Source: Ditylenchus dipsaci (Eukaryota > Nematoda > Chromadorea > Rhabditida > Anguinidae). Taken from it: DNA of 64,000 nucleotides. Within the stretch, counting starts at the first letter, position 1. Each line of letters starts with the position of its first letter. A program made the position numbers and the translations under genes. Below are positions 35,901-44,606 of the stretch, one piece after another. The stretch is from positions 1-64,000 of the forward strand of contig SADC01000372.1 of the NCBI GenBank assembly GCA_004194705.1, written 5' to 3'. The notes beneath the pieces were generated by a model. That model was not told where the DNA came from. It saw only the letters and a program-made list of their open reading frames with translations, and made no database searches.

Positions 35901-37786
35901 GTTCGCTCTAGGCTGAGATATAAGGTCCGTAGGGTGGGGACTTATTAGAGGGTGGGGAGTTAATACAGTAAATACGGTATGTCCTTTTTAAAAAGATTTG
36001 TCTCTTTTTTAGGACCCCTAATCTTTTTGTGCTTATTTTTGGCAATAAGCACTGGATAAAATGGACTTTTTCTTTAAAATTCGTGTTTTTGACCAAATGT
36101 CCTTTTTTTAGATTTTGAGATGGCAGCCCTGGTTTAAAGGCATCAGGTAGGATATCCGACACTTGACGTCATGTTACCCCAAGACCGGTAAACAGGGTAG
36201 TTTGTACACGCTCAAGGGTTGGCACCACGCGGCCAAGACCAGTACACTCCACATTGAAAGAGATTGGGGTAGATGTAGTTTGCGTTCCCAAAACGTCCGG
36301 ATGGAATCCGAACCACCACTCTATCAAATGGATATTCCCTTTTTTGTTTTTTTACCTTAAAAATTTTGCCTGCGACCTTGAATATAGATATCGGTATTTT
36401 TAGGCAACTTTTTTTCATTAAATAATACAAAAGGTGAAAGAGTCATTGCATGAAGGAATGAATAGCAGCATACAGATGTAAAAAAAACAATTAGAATTTT
36501 TTGGAAAAGTTGTTTAAAATGGGCTAATACCGAGAATACCGATGCACGGCTCTAACCTCCAAAGCAATGGATAGTACCCTAACCAGCTGACAAATACCCG
36601 AACCGCCTAGATGGTGTCCAAACCACATTAATAGTACCCAAAGCAGTGATTAGTACCCGAGCCGGCTGTAAAAATACTCGAATCACGTTAATGATGCCCA
36701 AAATACCTGGATGCTGTCCAAAATTCAAAGATGGTACCTGAAAGCATGGATCACACGAAAACCACCTGGTTTAGAGTGCTTTGAGCTAATTAAAGCGGTC
36801 TTAGTCGCTTGGGGTTGTTTAAGACTGTCCAATGTGGCTTTAGGACGTTCAGGATGACGTGAGTGAGTTTGAAGTGGCTTAGGATGATATGGGGTGGTTT
36901 AGGGTAATATGGGGTGGTTTAAGGTGATACCAGGTGATTGAGTCTTTTTCTGGTGTACAAAACACAATTCTTTACAGGGAAACGTCCCTTACAAGAAACC
37001 ATTCCTCACAGGTAAATGTCCCTCACAAGGAAATGGCTTTACAGGGAAAAGTCCATGTCCCAGGAATATTTTATCCTGAGAGTTCAAATGCATTACGATT
37101 TGCAACCTCCGCCCCCCCCTTTTAATGCGCACTTACTTTTTGTCCTGAAAATACTTGTCTGCTTGAGCTTTCAATTGAGCTGCTTCTTCATCAAACTTTT
37201 TCTCGCCACTACTACTATATAACTTCTTCATTTCTTCTAAATTTGCTGGCTGTTCACCCAATTCGACCAGTGCATCATCCAATTGTTTCCATAATTTAGT
37301 GAAATCATCGTTGGATAATTTCGGAATTGCACAATGGGACACCTGATTGCGTGTCTCTCTAATCAGTGCAATAAATTTATCTTCCAGGTCGTAGTTGTGA
37401 ATGACGTCCGAAGAACCAAATTTAGCTAGTTTGTTGATAGATCTAGAGACGCCATCAATAGCCATGCAGAGCACAGTCACATCCCACTTATCTGTGTTGC
37501 CTTCTTTGAATATATCCCTCATTTTGGCGGGTGGTTTCAGCAACTGTAGCAGCTGCTGACCGTGGTTATTTCCATTTACCCATTCCTCAGTTAGTATATT
37601 AACATTTAGGCTAGAATAGTGGGACCAACGTTGAAAAAATATTTTGCACAATACTCGACTCGCTTCTGAACACAATTGTAGTATATAGCAATGGTTAAGA
37701 AGCCTAAAAATTTTAATTCTTAGTTAAGTGTTTGCATTTTTTTCTTACTCTCTGTGGTCCTCTGCTGACTGAGCTTCTTGCGACAT
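20273..37786 (-). CDS. HEPN-TPR-SEL1-MYND protein gene (seven exons seen)
   Basis: Exons on the minus strand: 37786-37749, 37703-37137, 34479-34017, 31444-31073, 27299-26801, 25374-24825 and 20928-20273. The codon phase carries across most joints (1-2, 2-3, 4-5 and 5-6), which supports the model. Order of domains: a DZIP3-like HEPN region with [10 protein letters not shown] (the R-x4-H motif of HEPN RNases), TPR helices ([20 protein letters not shown]), two or three SEL1 repeats ([20 protein letters not shown]), further TPR-like helices, and a C-terminal MYND zinc finger. Total about 1050 residues. Exons 3 and 6 each need one extra A in an AAAA run, and the 6-7 joint needs A11 instead of A10. 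The 3-4 joint is one base out of phase, so an exon or another indel is missed there. Long introns hold the transposons described here. An RNA-binding or innate-immune role is inference only. Confidence 0.75.
21493..21801 (+). CDS. RPS27: 40S ribosomal protein S27
   Basis: Exon 1 (21493-21591) encodes [20 protein letters not shown] and [14 protein letters not shown] 55-bp intron (gtaagt...tttcag) is followed by exon 2 (21647-21801) ending [16 protein letters not shown]. The protein would be 84 residues, the usual length, with the C-x2-C ... C-x2-C zinc finger (first pair C-P-G-C, second C-V-G-C) that binds the small ribosomal subunit. Joining the exons as annotated is one base out of frame. 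One extra G in 'tgtccggttg' near 21660 restores CPGC and everything after it. Whether this is an assembly error or a decaying copy carried by a transposon cannot be told from sequence alone. Confidence 0.9.
   Translation: MPLGNDLFQPTKEDELKRHKLKRLVQHPNSFFMVSFFQFFIFFLVSVEIISGFQMSGCTKITTTFSHASTVVSCVGCGTVLCQPTGGKARLVEGCKFRKKPY
22369..22603. mobile_element. CCGTAT-TIR MITE
   Basis: Ends 'ccgtattacctctatagaga' and the complement of 'ctattagaggaaatacgg', with TA on both sides. Nested inside the RPS27-bearing element. Confidence 0.75.
22604..22908. other. Unassigned interior of the RPS27-bearing element
   Basis: About 300 bp between the CCGTAT MITE and the right arm. No open frame and no repeat match seen. 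Confidence 0.4.
23070..23375. repeat. Palindrome enclosing a tRNA-like sequence
   Basis: Outer arms 'tcatttaggtttgaa' against its complement ending near 23363, and inner arms 'gttcaaacccacgtagtggc' against 'gccactacgtgggtttgaac'. Its left end abuts the TTAA of the RPS27-bearing element. Confidence 0.65.
23107..23195 (+). other. tRNA-like sequence with A and B boxes
   Basis: 'gtggcgcagtgcgaaagtgc' resembles a Pol III A box and 'ggttcaaaccc' a B box, about 60 bp apart as in a tRNA with a long variable region. The acceptor stem does not pair convincingly, so a tRNA-derived repeat head is more likely than a working tRNA. Confidence 0.3.
24242..24527. repeat. Near-perfect palindrome
   Basis: 'aaaggggggggcactttggg' to its complement near 24500-24527, with 'atgggtttcactaaa' and 'tttagtgaaacccacc' at the centre. 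Confidence 0.75.
24825..25374 (-). CDS. Exon 6: TPR-like helices
   Basis: Encodes [20 protein letters not shown], then [20 protein letters not shown] and a second block [19 protein letters not shown]. The two blocks are in different frames, and one more A in the 'ccaaaagtgcc' run near 25045 joins them. Confidence 0.75.
25646..25745 (+). other. tRNA-like element inside an 11-bp clamp
   Basis: 25657-25729 has an A-box-like D arm (GTGT-AATGGTA-GCAC), an anticodon arm with loop CCGGCAA, and a perfect T arm GCAGG-TTCGATT-CCTGC. The acceptor stem is poor. It is flanked by GAAGGAAGAGG and its exact complement CCTCTTCCTTC. Read as a tRNA the anticodon would be GGC (Ala), but position 33 is C, which argues against function. 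It lies in the intron between exons 5 and 6 of the HEPN-MYND gene. Confidence 0.45.
26235..26690. repeat. Family A MITE
   Basis: Ends 'ccctatttggatatatcccc' and the complement near 26680. The core has 'ttgatcaagagttttgctcg' and 'gagcaagactcttgatca' in opposite orientation. It lies in an intron of the HEPN-MYND gene. Confidence 0.75.
26801..27299 (-). CDS. Exon 5: last SEL1 repeat and helical linker
   Basis: Starts [19 protein letters not shown], then [17 protein letters not shown], a SEL1 repeat with an enlarged loop. The rest is charged and helical, ending [11 protein letters not shown]. It joins exon 6 through a split Asp codon (HPDELEVNT). Confidence 0.8.
27451..27810. mobile_element. pogo/Tigger-like palindromic MITE
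   Basis: TIRs CAGTCAAACCTCTCTACT and the complement of AGTAGAGAGGTTTGACTG, with TA on both sides. Long internal arms share 'tccgattttgccgatcgttt' with the element at 34929-35357. Pogo and Tigger elements typically start CAGTCRAACCTC and duplicate TA. Confidence 0.85.
28590..28765. mobile_element. CCGTAT-TIR MITE
   Basis: Starts 'ccgtattaattctaataacg' and ends 'cagaacaaatacgg', with TA both sides. Nested in the hAT element. Confidence 0.65.
28914..29964. mobile_element. Element with tandem ACTCGCT terminal repeats
   Basis: Both ends have the same sequence in opposite orientation: CGACTCGCTACAAATTGTGA, then GCGACTCGCTAC units leading to 'caacagaaaa'. In the left end the unit is expanded to about four 29-bp copies (28950-29045). 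No clear target duplication seen. Confidence 0.7.
29215..29730. repeat. Palindrome of about 250-bp arms
   Basis: 'gtgaattgggtttgataaga' at the left matches the complement at 29690-29715. Internal matches include 'tggatgaccacttggtttgg'. The open frames in each arm are by-products. Confidence 0.75.
30785..30965 (-). other. Exon-like open stretch
   Basis: The minus strand reads [20 protein letters not shown] then [20 protein letters not shown] and EAQVK, before a possible donor 'gtacgattg'. Composition looks like helical protein. It has no ATG. It lies just beyond the donor of exon 4 of the HEPN-MYND gene, but exons 4 and 5 already join in phase, so it would have to be alternative or a relic. 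No family recognised. Confidence 0.25.
31073..31444 (-). CDS. Exon 4: SEL1 repeats
   Basis: Begins [20 protein letters not shown], followed by [16 protein letters not shown] and [16 protein letters not shown]. Each ends in the G-x-G-V signature of SEL1 repeats. Joins exon 5 in phase (AFM then HFKMAA). Confidence 0.8.
31445..33040. other. Intron of the HEPN-MYND gene, degraded repeats
   Basis: Contains scraps of the 'ggaccaaggc' repeat (31690, 32055) and a right-end fragment of the pogo-like family near 31970-32030. The missing exon between exons 3 and 4 may lie between 31445 and 34016, but I could not identify it. Confidence 0.5.
33045..33818. repeat. 780-bp repeat, inverted copy at 49970-50585
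   Basis: The two copies are reverse complements throughout, apart from the MITE at 33141-33309 present only here. Contains 'gagcatatgctcg' palindromes and a tRNA-like stretch 'tggcgcattggtagagc' at about 33568. Confidence 0.85.
33141..33309. mobile_element. pogo-like MITE with verified empty site
   Basis: TIRs CAGTCGACTCTCCCAATAAG and the complement of 'ttattgggagagttgactg', flanked by TA. The inverted sister copy near 50475-50490 has the uninterrupted sequence with a single TA, which proves both ends and the TA duplication. Confidence 0.9.
34017..34479 (-). CDS. Exon 3: TPR repeats
   Basis: Two TPR units are clear: [12 protein letters not shown] with [10 protein letters not shown], then [14 protein letters not shown] with [15 protein letters not shown]. 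The frame changes at 'catcaaaaggc' (about 34355), and one more A would restore a continuous TPR. It ends in a Lys-rich linker. Confidence 0.75.
34929..35357. mobile_element. pogo/Tigger-like palindromic MITE
   Basis: TIR CAGTCAAACCTCGATACAGT, TA on both sides, 429 bp. Its centre is itself a pair of 'aacctcgatatagtggcccc' ends. The arms carry 'gattttgccgatcgtttt' as in 27451-27810. It lies in an intron of the HEPN-MYND gene. Confidence 0.85.
35425..35515 (+). repeat. 17-bp tandem repeat 'tttccctgtaagggacc'
   Basis: Five to six imperfect units. Related units occur at 36970-37070 and, inverted, at 48970-49060. Confidence 0.7.
35733..35977. mobile_element. CCGTAT-TIR MITE
   Basis: Ends 'ccgtatttactgtgttaagt' and the complement of 'aatacagtaaatacgg', with TA both sides. 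Confidence 0.75.
36960..37090. repeat. Dispersed repeat, inverted copy at 48900-49060
   Basis: Carries 'caggaatattttatcctgag' and Gly/Cys-free runs of 'acagggaaa' units. The reverse complement recurs at 48900-49060. It lies directly after exon 2 of the HEPN-MYND gene. Confidence 0.75.
37137..37703 (-). CDS. Exon 2: HEPN domain and start of TPR
   Basis: Encodes about 189 residues. After the N-terminal helices, [20 protein letters not shown] leads to [19 protein letters not shown]. The Arg and His spaced R-x4-H match the catalytic motif of HEPN domains, and the context resembles the DZIP3-like subgroup. The C-terminal helix continues into TPR repeats in exon 3. Confidence 0.75.
37749..37786 (-). 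CDS. Exon 1 of the HEPN-MYND gene
   Basis: ATG at 37786-37784 starts [13 protein letters not shown], ending at the donor 'gtaagaaa'. Joined to exon 2 it reads [14 protein letters not shown] in frame. The start is chosen because it gives a phase-consistent joint and no upstream exon is apparent. Confidence 0.65.
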
Positions 37787-37989
37787 TTGCACACTTAGAC
37801 ACTCTTTGACTAGATACTTTTTTCTCGTTGGGTTTAATCTTCGCAAGCTATCCAACTTTCTGAAGCGATTTCAATGTGAAACATGTGCATGTGATTCCTC
37901 GTGAATATCTGTCTCTGAAAAGCCACTAAACCCTTATAGGAAGTCAATAAAATAGCTCAAGTATGAGGCGATACAGACCTAAGTGTATA

Positions 37990-38144
37990 CCGTATATGCT
38001 CTAATGATCTCCTTCTCTCTAATAATCCCCCCCCTCGATTTTTTGACTAGGATTCCCGAGTTACGGGCATTTTTGATTTACAAATTTAAGATTTGTCAGG
38101 GGCTGAAAAATAATCCCTCCGAAGGATTAATAGAGCATATACGG
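37990..38144. mobile_element. CCGTAT-TIR MITE
   Basis: Ends 'ccgtatatgctctaatgatc' and the complement of 'attaatagagcatatacgg', TA on both sides. An inverted partial copy with the same right flank is at about 49060-49127. Confidence 0.75.
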
Positions 38145-38311
38145 TATAACTGTGGGTGGTTTTTTTTGTATTGATGGTGATTTTCATAAAATAGCGGAAT
38201 TAAGGCAGTGTCTGACAGCAAAGTAAAGCTGGAAATGCTTCTAATCCATAGCTCGATACTTTTTAGACCTAGAAATGAGTTAACTACCGAAAAATGGAGT
38301 AAAAAATATGG

Positions 38312-39375
38312 GTACAGGCCGTTTGATCGCCACAACTTTAATCGCCGGCTTATTTTAATCGCCACAAAATTGATCGCCACAAATTTGATCGCTCACAAAA
38401 TTGATCGCCAGTCATATTTGATCGCCACAAATTTGATCGCTCACAAATTTGATCGCCAGTCAAATTGATCGCCGAAAATTTGATCGCCGGCCTATTTTGA
38501 TCGCCAGTCATATTTGATCGACACAAATTTGATCGCTCACAAATTTGATCGCCAGACAAATTGATCGCCACAAAATTGATCGCCGGCTTATTTTGATCGC
38601 CACAAAATTGATCGACGTGCAATTTTGATCGCCGGCGATTAAAGTTGGGATTTCGCATACATAATCCTCAGCTGAGTAACACTACCTGAGAACACCGGAG
38701 TACCATACTCTTGGGTACTCTCTCATGGGCACTCCTCATCTAATTAACACCACCTTGGTACTCTCCTCCTGGGTTTCCTTATCGTGGATACTCCCTTTAG
38801 GAAAGCTATATCTTGGAAAGTAAATTTATGTAATTTGACTGGCAATCAAATTTGACTGGCGATCAAATTTGTGAGCGATCAATTTTGTGGCGATCGAAAT
38901 ATGTAGGCGATCAATTTGACTGGCGATCAAATTTGACTGGCGATCAAATTTGTGAGCGATCAAATTCGTGGCGATCAATTTTGTGGCGATCGAAATATGC
39001 AGGCGATCAATTTGACTGGCGATCAAATTGGACTGGCGATCAAATTTGTGAGCGATCAAATTCGTGGCGATCAATTTTGTGGCGATCGAAATATGCAGGC
39101 GATCAATTTGACTGGCGATCAAATTGGACTGGCGATCAAATTTGTGAGCGATCAAATTCGTGGCGATCAATTTTGTGGCGATCGAAATATGCAGGCGATC
39201 AATTTGACTGGCGATCAAATTGGACTGGCGATCAAATTTGTGAGCGATCAAATTCGTGGCGATCAATTTTGTGGCGATCGAAATATGCAGGCGATCAATT
39301 TGACTGGCGATCAAATTGGACTGGCGATCAAAATAAGCCGGCGATCAAAGTTGTGGCGATCAAACGGCCTGTACC
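38312..39375. mobile_element. GATCGCC satellite element with TIRs
   Basis: The ends GTACAGGCCGTTTGATCGCC and the exact complement extend for about 45 bp of inverted repeat. The interior is about 1 kb of units based on 'gatcgccacaaatttgatcg', oriented one way in the left part and the other way in the right, with four near-identical 102-bp units at 38930-39330. It is flanked by a duplicated 'taaaaatatgg' (about 10-11 bp), and the same host sequence without insertion is at about 43840-43860. The 9-11-bp duplication suggests a MULE-type element. Confidence 0.85.
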
Positions 39376-39389
39376 TAAAAATATGGTAT

Positions 39390-40390
39390 GCAAGCAGGTG
39401 TATTTGAACCTAGAAGTTAAAAATATTCGCATTATGATTTGCACCCCCTCTAATAAAAAGAAATATTCGTACTTTCTACAGGCACTTTCTCTGCTTTTTC
39501 TCCAAAATAAGCGCTAGATAAAAAAAGTTACAGCAGCCCAACTTGTTGCAATATTTATGTAGGATACTTTGTCATGTAGCGTATAACGCAAACTTGTTTC
39601 TAAGAAGCACAACAGAAAAATTTGCCATGAAACTCTTTTTCAAAATGATTCAATGGCATTAGGAAACTGTGGCATTATGCATTTTACAAACTTTCATTAT
39701 TTTACCTTCAAGCGCCTAGGCAGAGCCTATGTGCAATGGAACTTGAATGGTTTTGTCGCAAATTAAAAGTTTCTACTACATCGATAGCATTTATATGACT
39801 TTTTAACTTTTTGATTTTTCATTATTTCGACGACATCCTTTTTCATTTAAAATCTGAGATGTCGCCAAATATGCAAACACCAAGCATGCAAAGAAATCTT
39901 CATCTAAACTAGGGTTAGTAAACGGGAAAATTTCCGGGAAAATTCCCGGAAAAATTCCGATTTTTCTCGAGAAATTGGATTTTCCCGGGAAAATAAAATT
40001 TTCCCCGAGAAAATACCAACTTTAATCTAAACAGATTCAAATTTTCCAGTTTTTTGGATCGAATTCGCATCAAAAATATGTTTATATAACGACTTCACAG
40101 AAATTTTTCATATAAAATTGATATTCGCTCAAGACAGGACTCAGATTTCGCGTGATTCAAAGAGGAAATACCAGATGTAGCAGACCAGAAGCCCAGAGAT
40201 GCTTTATCTTGGCTAGCACTTGGAACCACTCATTAAAGTCATTTTGGCCGACTTGAGCTACACAGGGCACAAGCAAGGACAGCCACTGAAATTAAAAACG
40301 TCGTTAGTTTATCAGAAATAATTAGGGCTAAGGCTCAGGATCAATCATGAGTCTAAAATATGTTTGAGTCCGTCCTAAGTTAGGACTCCT
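39390..40390. other. Intergenic, no gene seen
   Basis: Holds the right flank of the GATCGCC element and, at 39920-40015, a GC-rich run of 'ttcccggga' repeats in both orientations. Nothing else recognised. Confidence 0.5.
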
Positions 40391-40665
40391 AACATACGCT
40401 GGCCTACCTTTGCATAAGCCTTAAGCCTAAAAATTTACAAAAAAAAACAACAGGGGAACCAAGGTAAACCCCCCATTTCCCTCCCATTAAGGGATAGGGC
40501 CAATAAAAGGGTACACAAACGACTAAGTACAAATTATGACTGTGTACAACGACTGGATCCGTGTAAAATTTTGCCTTGGTCCAACCGTAAATTATTTCAG
40601 ACCTTTTTCGATTTTAAAATTTTTTCATGCATCTAGGTCCTAGTCTTAGGCAAGGGTAGTCCAGC
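40385..40665. repeat. Inverted repeat of the 'ggaccaaggc' family
   Basis: 'ctggcctacctttgcataag' pairs with 'cttaggcaagggtagtccag', and 'caacaggggaaccaaggtaa' with 'attttgccttggtccaacc'. Confidence 0.6.
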
Positions 40666-40675
40666 ACCCATTTGG

Positions 40676-40800
40676 ATCAGTGCTCGGAAGTCGTACTCGT
40701 ATCCTACTCGTACTACGAATACGAGTACGAATTACGAGAGAAAAAATACGAATACGAAGTACGATAAGTAAAAGAAAGTACGAATCGTACCGCTACTAAA
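40676..40800. repeat. TACGA simple repeat
   Basis: Repeated 'tacga' and its complement 'tcgta', giving a self-complementary stretch. Confidence 0.7.
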
Positions 40801-40892
40801 CTTTTGCTTGCGAGCCTTTTATACTTAAATTCTAATTCCTACGCATGCACACTTTATTTTTTTTACTCCATTTTTAGTATGCAAAATCACAC

Positions 40893-41146
40893 TACTGGAG
40901 AATCGGTTGCTTCCAAACAGCTTGGTATCCCCTGTTGTTTTTTGTAAAAAACGCCTTGATCCCTCCTGTTGATTTTTGATGTGATCATGATGATTAAGGT
41001 GATCTTGCTAACCATAAACATTTTGATCACCACGATCACTTTAATCACCATGATCACTTTAAAAATCAACAGGGGGGACCAGGGTTTTTTACACAAAAAA
41101 ACATCACAGGGACCAAGCTGTTTGGGAGCAACCGATTCTCCAGTAG
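40893..41146. repeat. Palindrome with TGATCA centre
   Basis: 'ctactggagaatcggttgct' at the left is matched by its complement at the right. The centre has alternating 'gatcac' and 'gtgatc' motifs. It is followed by a run of about 12 G. Confidence 0.7.
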
Positions 41147-41349
41147 CGCCGGGCGGGGGGGGGGGGTTAATATCCAAGTAGGGTCGAAATTTTATATAAA
41201 AATTTTGAATCTATCCTTAGTATCGGCTCATTTTTGGCATTAGTCATCCGGTTCTTGTTTGATAAAAAACAGACTTAAGTGCGAACCTAGATCGGATGTT
41301 ATATTAGATCGGAATTATTGTCCAGAGGAAAATGGTGGTGGCTGAAACC

Positions 41350-41475
41350 AGTGTTGTAAATCTTAGAATTACGGCACCGGTACCAGCTTACGGCACTGAC
41401 TCCGAAAATTTGGCACCGGCAGCCCCGGTGCGGTGCCGTCAGCTGCCGATGCCGCACCAGTGCCACTGACAACAC
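41350..41475. repeat. GC-rich MITE with CAGTGTTGT ends
   Basis: 'ccagtgttgtaaatc' and 'gacaacactagctgg' bracket repeats of 'ggcaccgg' in both orientations. Confidence 0.5.
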
Positions 41476-41904
41476 TAGCTGGAAGCATCTTTTTTATTAA
41501 ACCATCTTTTTAGATTATTTGACCAAATGTGTCGCCATTACACTGTGGTTCCACCCATTGGACATATCTTGCAGAGAGACTGAGACATCAAAACACAACA
41601 AATAAATTTTAATTGTTCAACCTAGTTACTGTCCTAAGTATCGTAAATTTTCTATCATAACTATTAAAAGAACTACTAATATATTTCACCTGCCTCTAGA
41701 AAGTATTCTCTCTAATAACTGGCGGTCCAAAAGTTCCCGGTGACTTTTCTAGCTCATTTTTTGTAATAAACTATCTATTACAAACCTATGTAAGACATAT
41801 GGTTTTGTACTGCTTTTCTTCTTTTTTCAAGTTATATATAAAGCTTATTTAAAACATTGTAGAATAGCCATTTTTTGCTTTAAAAACCCCTGAGGTCATT
41901 CAAA

Positions 41905-42450
41905 AAGTTGGCGGCATTTTCATCACTTTCATTGGTTCGAACTTCAAACTTTGAAGTCCAATTTTATTTAAAGCATAATACAACGATTACATGTAGCGCA
42001 GTTTAAGAACTATAAAATCCATCTCAATTCGAATGCTAAGATACCGTATTTATTCTAATAGAAGAGCATGCTGTTCTATTTTTCAACCTCTAAAATTTTT
42101 TATAACTTTGTTTTAAAATGCAATGAAAAGTGGTTTACCCTCCTGGTTTTTGCCCTAGGGGTGCTCTTTAATTAGAGACTGCTCTTCTATTACAATACAT
42201 ACGGTATGATCTTTTGAAAAATTCGATTTTTTCAAAAAATGAACAAAATCCGATTTTTTTCCCATTTTTTGGATTTCGGTCTTTTTTTCTAAAAAAACAG
42301 ACTTTTCATAAGGCCATAAATTTGAATATCTCAGCATTCAAATTTTCAATAATAATAATTTCATGAAGTGGGTTTGTAGTTCTTGGATCGCGCTGCAACG
42401 ATGTTAAAGAACCATTGCCATCTCCGACAACGGTTGCACTCCGCCAATTC
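41905..42450. repeat. Family C MITE with nested CCGTAT MITE
   Basis: The left half ('ggcattttcatcactttcat', 'gcagtttaagaactataaaa') and right half ('aacgatgttaaagaaccatt') match 9048-9623. It is split by the element at 42044-42204. Confidence 0.6.
42044..42204. mobile_element. CCGTAT-TIR MITE
   Basis: Ends 'ccgtatttattctaatagaa' and the complement of 'caatacatacgg', TA on both sides. Confidence 0.75.
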
Positions 42451-42479
42451 GAAAAAATTTGCTAATCATTGAACTTCTA

Positions 42480-43150
42480 GCGCTACTCGGATATGCTTCC
42501 CCCAAAATCAATTTTTTTCAAAGTGTTTCCAAACACTTTATATCGACCTAAAATGGCCTCAGGAGTTCAAAAAAGGCATTATTTTTGAGTTCTGGTCAAT
42601 AAAAAATTGAGTTTTGGGACCACCCAAAATTACCTATTTTGACCATTTTTAAAGGGATTTAGATCTGTATTTGGGTGGAAATGGACCAAAAAAGGGGCGC
42701 TTTTGTACAAAAAGGAAGATGTTGAACATATTTTTGTTAGCTAGGGCCTACCGCATAAATAAACTCTGGTATGCATACATTTTTTATGCATCCAAAGTCA
42801 TTTTCGAGTGATTTGTGTCTCAGGCATGTGTGTGTGCGCATCTCAACTTCAAAAGTTAGAGATGCGCGCACTCACTTACCATAGACATGATTCCGAGCAA
42901 GACTCTTGATCAAAAATCTATATAAAGACTCTTTTTGCCCAGCTCCAGTGACCAAAATATGATAAAACAGGTAAAAAGTAAAATTTAAAAGTGCCCGAAA
43001 CTCCAAAAAAAACCCAAAAATTTTTTATGGACCAGAACTTGAAAATAATGTCTTTTTCGAACTTCTGAGGCCATTTTAGGTAGATATAGAGTGTTTGGAA
43101 ACACTTTTAAAAAAATTTGATTTGAGGGGTATATCCAAATAGGGTCGAAC
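42480..43150. repeat. Family A MITE, complete copy
   Basis: Arms of about 115 bp (42480-42600 and 43020-43150) share 'gtttccaaacactttatatc' in opposite orientation. The core (42720-42960) is an inner palindrome with 'ctctggtatgcatacat' and 'aagactcttgatcaaaaa'. This copy defines the family seen in pieces elsewhere. Confidence 0.8.
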
Positions 43151-43424
43151 TTCTTTACGGATTATTTAACTTGGTTTCTGCCAGAACTATACCTGAAATC
43201 AAATTAGGCCGGGCAATCCAGAACGCGTGGTCATGACCCTTCAACGCCCATATTTTGGCCTACTTTCGCCTAAGTTTAAAAAATCTAAAAAAAAATAAAA
43301 AAAAAATTTCAAATTCTAAATTTCTAAAAAAAAATTTTTGACTAAAATTCGACTTTTTGCTTTGGTCACCCAAGGCAAAACACCTTGTATTAAGGGATTC
43401 TACCGCGTTTTGGTCACTGGAGCT

Positions 43425-43720
43425 GGGCAAAAAGAGTCGCTTAATGCATTTTTGATCAAGAGTCTTGCTCAGAATTATGTCTAAGGTAAGTGCGCGCGCG
43501 CATTTCTAACCAACCAAGCCTCCTGCGCCCCTTCGAGGGCGCAGGGGGCTTGGTTTCTTAGGGTTGAGATGCGCACACCCACATACCTTAGACACAAATC
43601 ACTCGAAAGTGACTCTGGATGCATAAAAATGTATGCATACCAGAGTTTCTTTATGCAGTAGGCCCCAGTCAACAAAACTATGTTCAACATCTTCCTTTTT
43701 GTTAGAAATTGGCATCTTTT
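43425..43720. repeat. Family A core copy
   Basis: Modules 'tgatcaagagtcttgctcag' and 'tgtatgcataccagagtttc' in one block, joined by 'gcgccccttcgagggcgcag'. Confidence 0.75.
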
Positions 43721-44098
43721 TTTGCTCCATTTCCACCCAAATACAGACCTAAATAAGTTCCCGAATATTTACTTTTATTAGAGGGGGTGCAAATCATGAT
43801 GCGAATATTTTAAACTCCCAGGTTCAAATACACCTGCTTGCATACCATATTTTTTACTCCATTTTTCGTCAGTTAACTCATTTCTAGGTCTAAAAAGGGC
43901 CGGAGTATAGAATCTCCGCTGGCCCGAAAACTGGTTTAAACCTCGTTTTCACGTGATTTGACCGCTTTTACTTATGGGAAAGATGAAAAAAACGATTGGG
44001 AAAGCACTTTCCATAAAAAAATTTTTGACCAAAAATCGACCTTTTGGCCGTTCTGGAGGGTACTCAGATACCTAATTTGGCGGTTTTTACCCTGTTTT

Positions 44099-44311
44099 GG
44101 TCACTGGAGCTGGGCAAAAGAGTCTTTATATAGATTTTTGGTCAAGAGTCTTGCTCGGAATCATGTCTAAGGTAAGTGAGTGCGCGCATCTCTAACTTTT
44201 GAAGTTGAGATGCGCACACCCACATACCTTAGACACAAATCACTCGAAAGTGACTCTGGATGCATAAAAAATGTATGCATACCAGAGTTTCTTTATGCGG
44301 TAGGCTCCAGT
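44099..44311. repeat. Family A core copy, compact
   Basis: Bounded by 'tcactggagctgggcaaaag' and 'taggctccagtgg'. Both modules face each other across 'aacttttgaagtt'. Confidence 0.75.
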
Positions 44312-44606
44312 GGTCTTTCCCTTTTGGTCTTTTAGAGATGTCCACGTAACTTAGGTTGAGATACCTTGGTCCCCAAGGCAAAAATACAAACAAAAAAAAT
44401 TCAAAAAATGCTAAGAAGTGTCTTTCCACTAATTTTTTGTTGCTTTTTCACGTTAAAAGTAGCTAATTGTTGAATGAGCATGAATCAATTTTCGAAAATG
44501 TGCTGTTGCAAAATTATAGGCGCAGTACTTTATTTCACCTATTCACCCAAATATCCTAATCCGAAGTTTATTCTCACTTACAAATTACAAAGGAGGCAAC
44601 AAAAGT

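Noticed and set aside
36163..36430. Overlapping short frames on both strands with no neighbours
   Set aside because: No splice context or family, with composition like the surrounding non-coding DNA.
38330..38640. CRISPR-like appearance of regularly spaced repeats
   Set aside because: The units are contiguous and self-similar with no unique spacers, the orientation flips within the array, and the context is eukaryotic.
38826..39517. Long open frames in three frames across the GATCGCC array, up to about 220 codons
   Set aside because: They are by-products of a repeat unit (102 bp) divisible by three and lacking stops. The same repeat is open on both strands and lies inside a TIR element.
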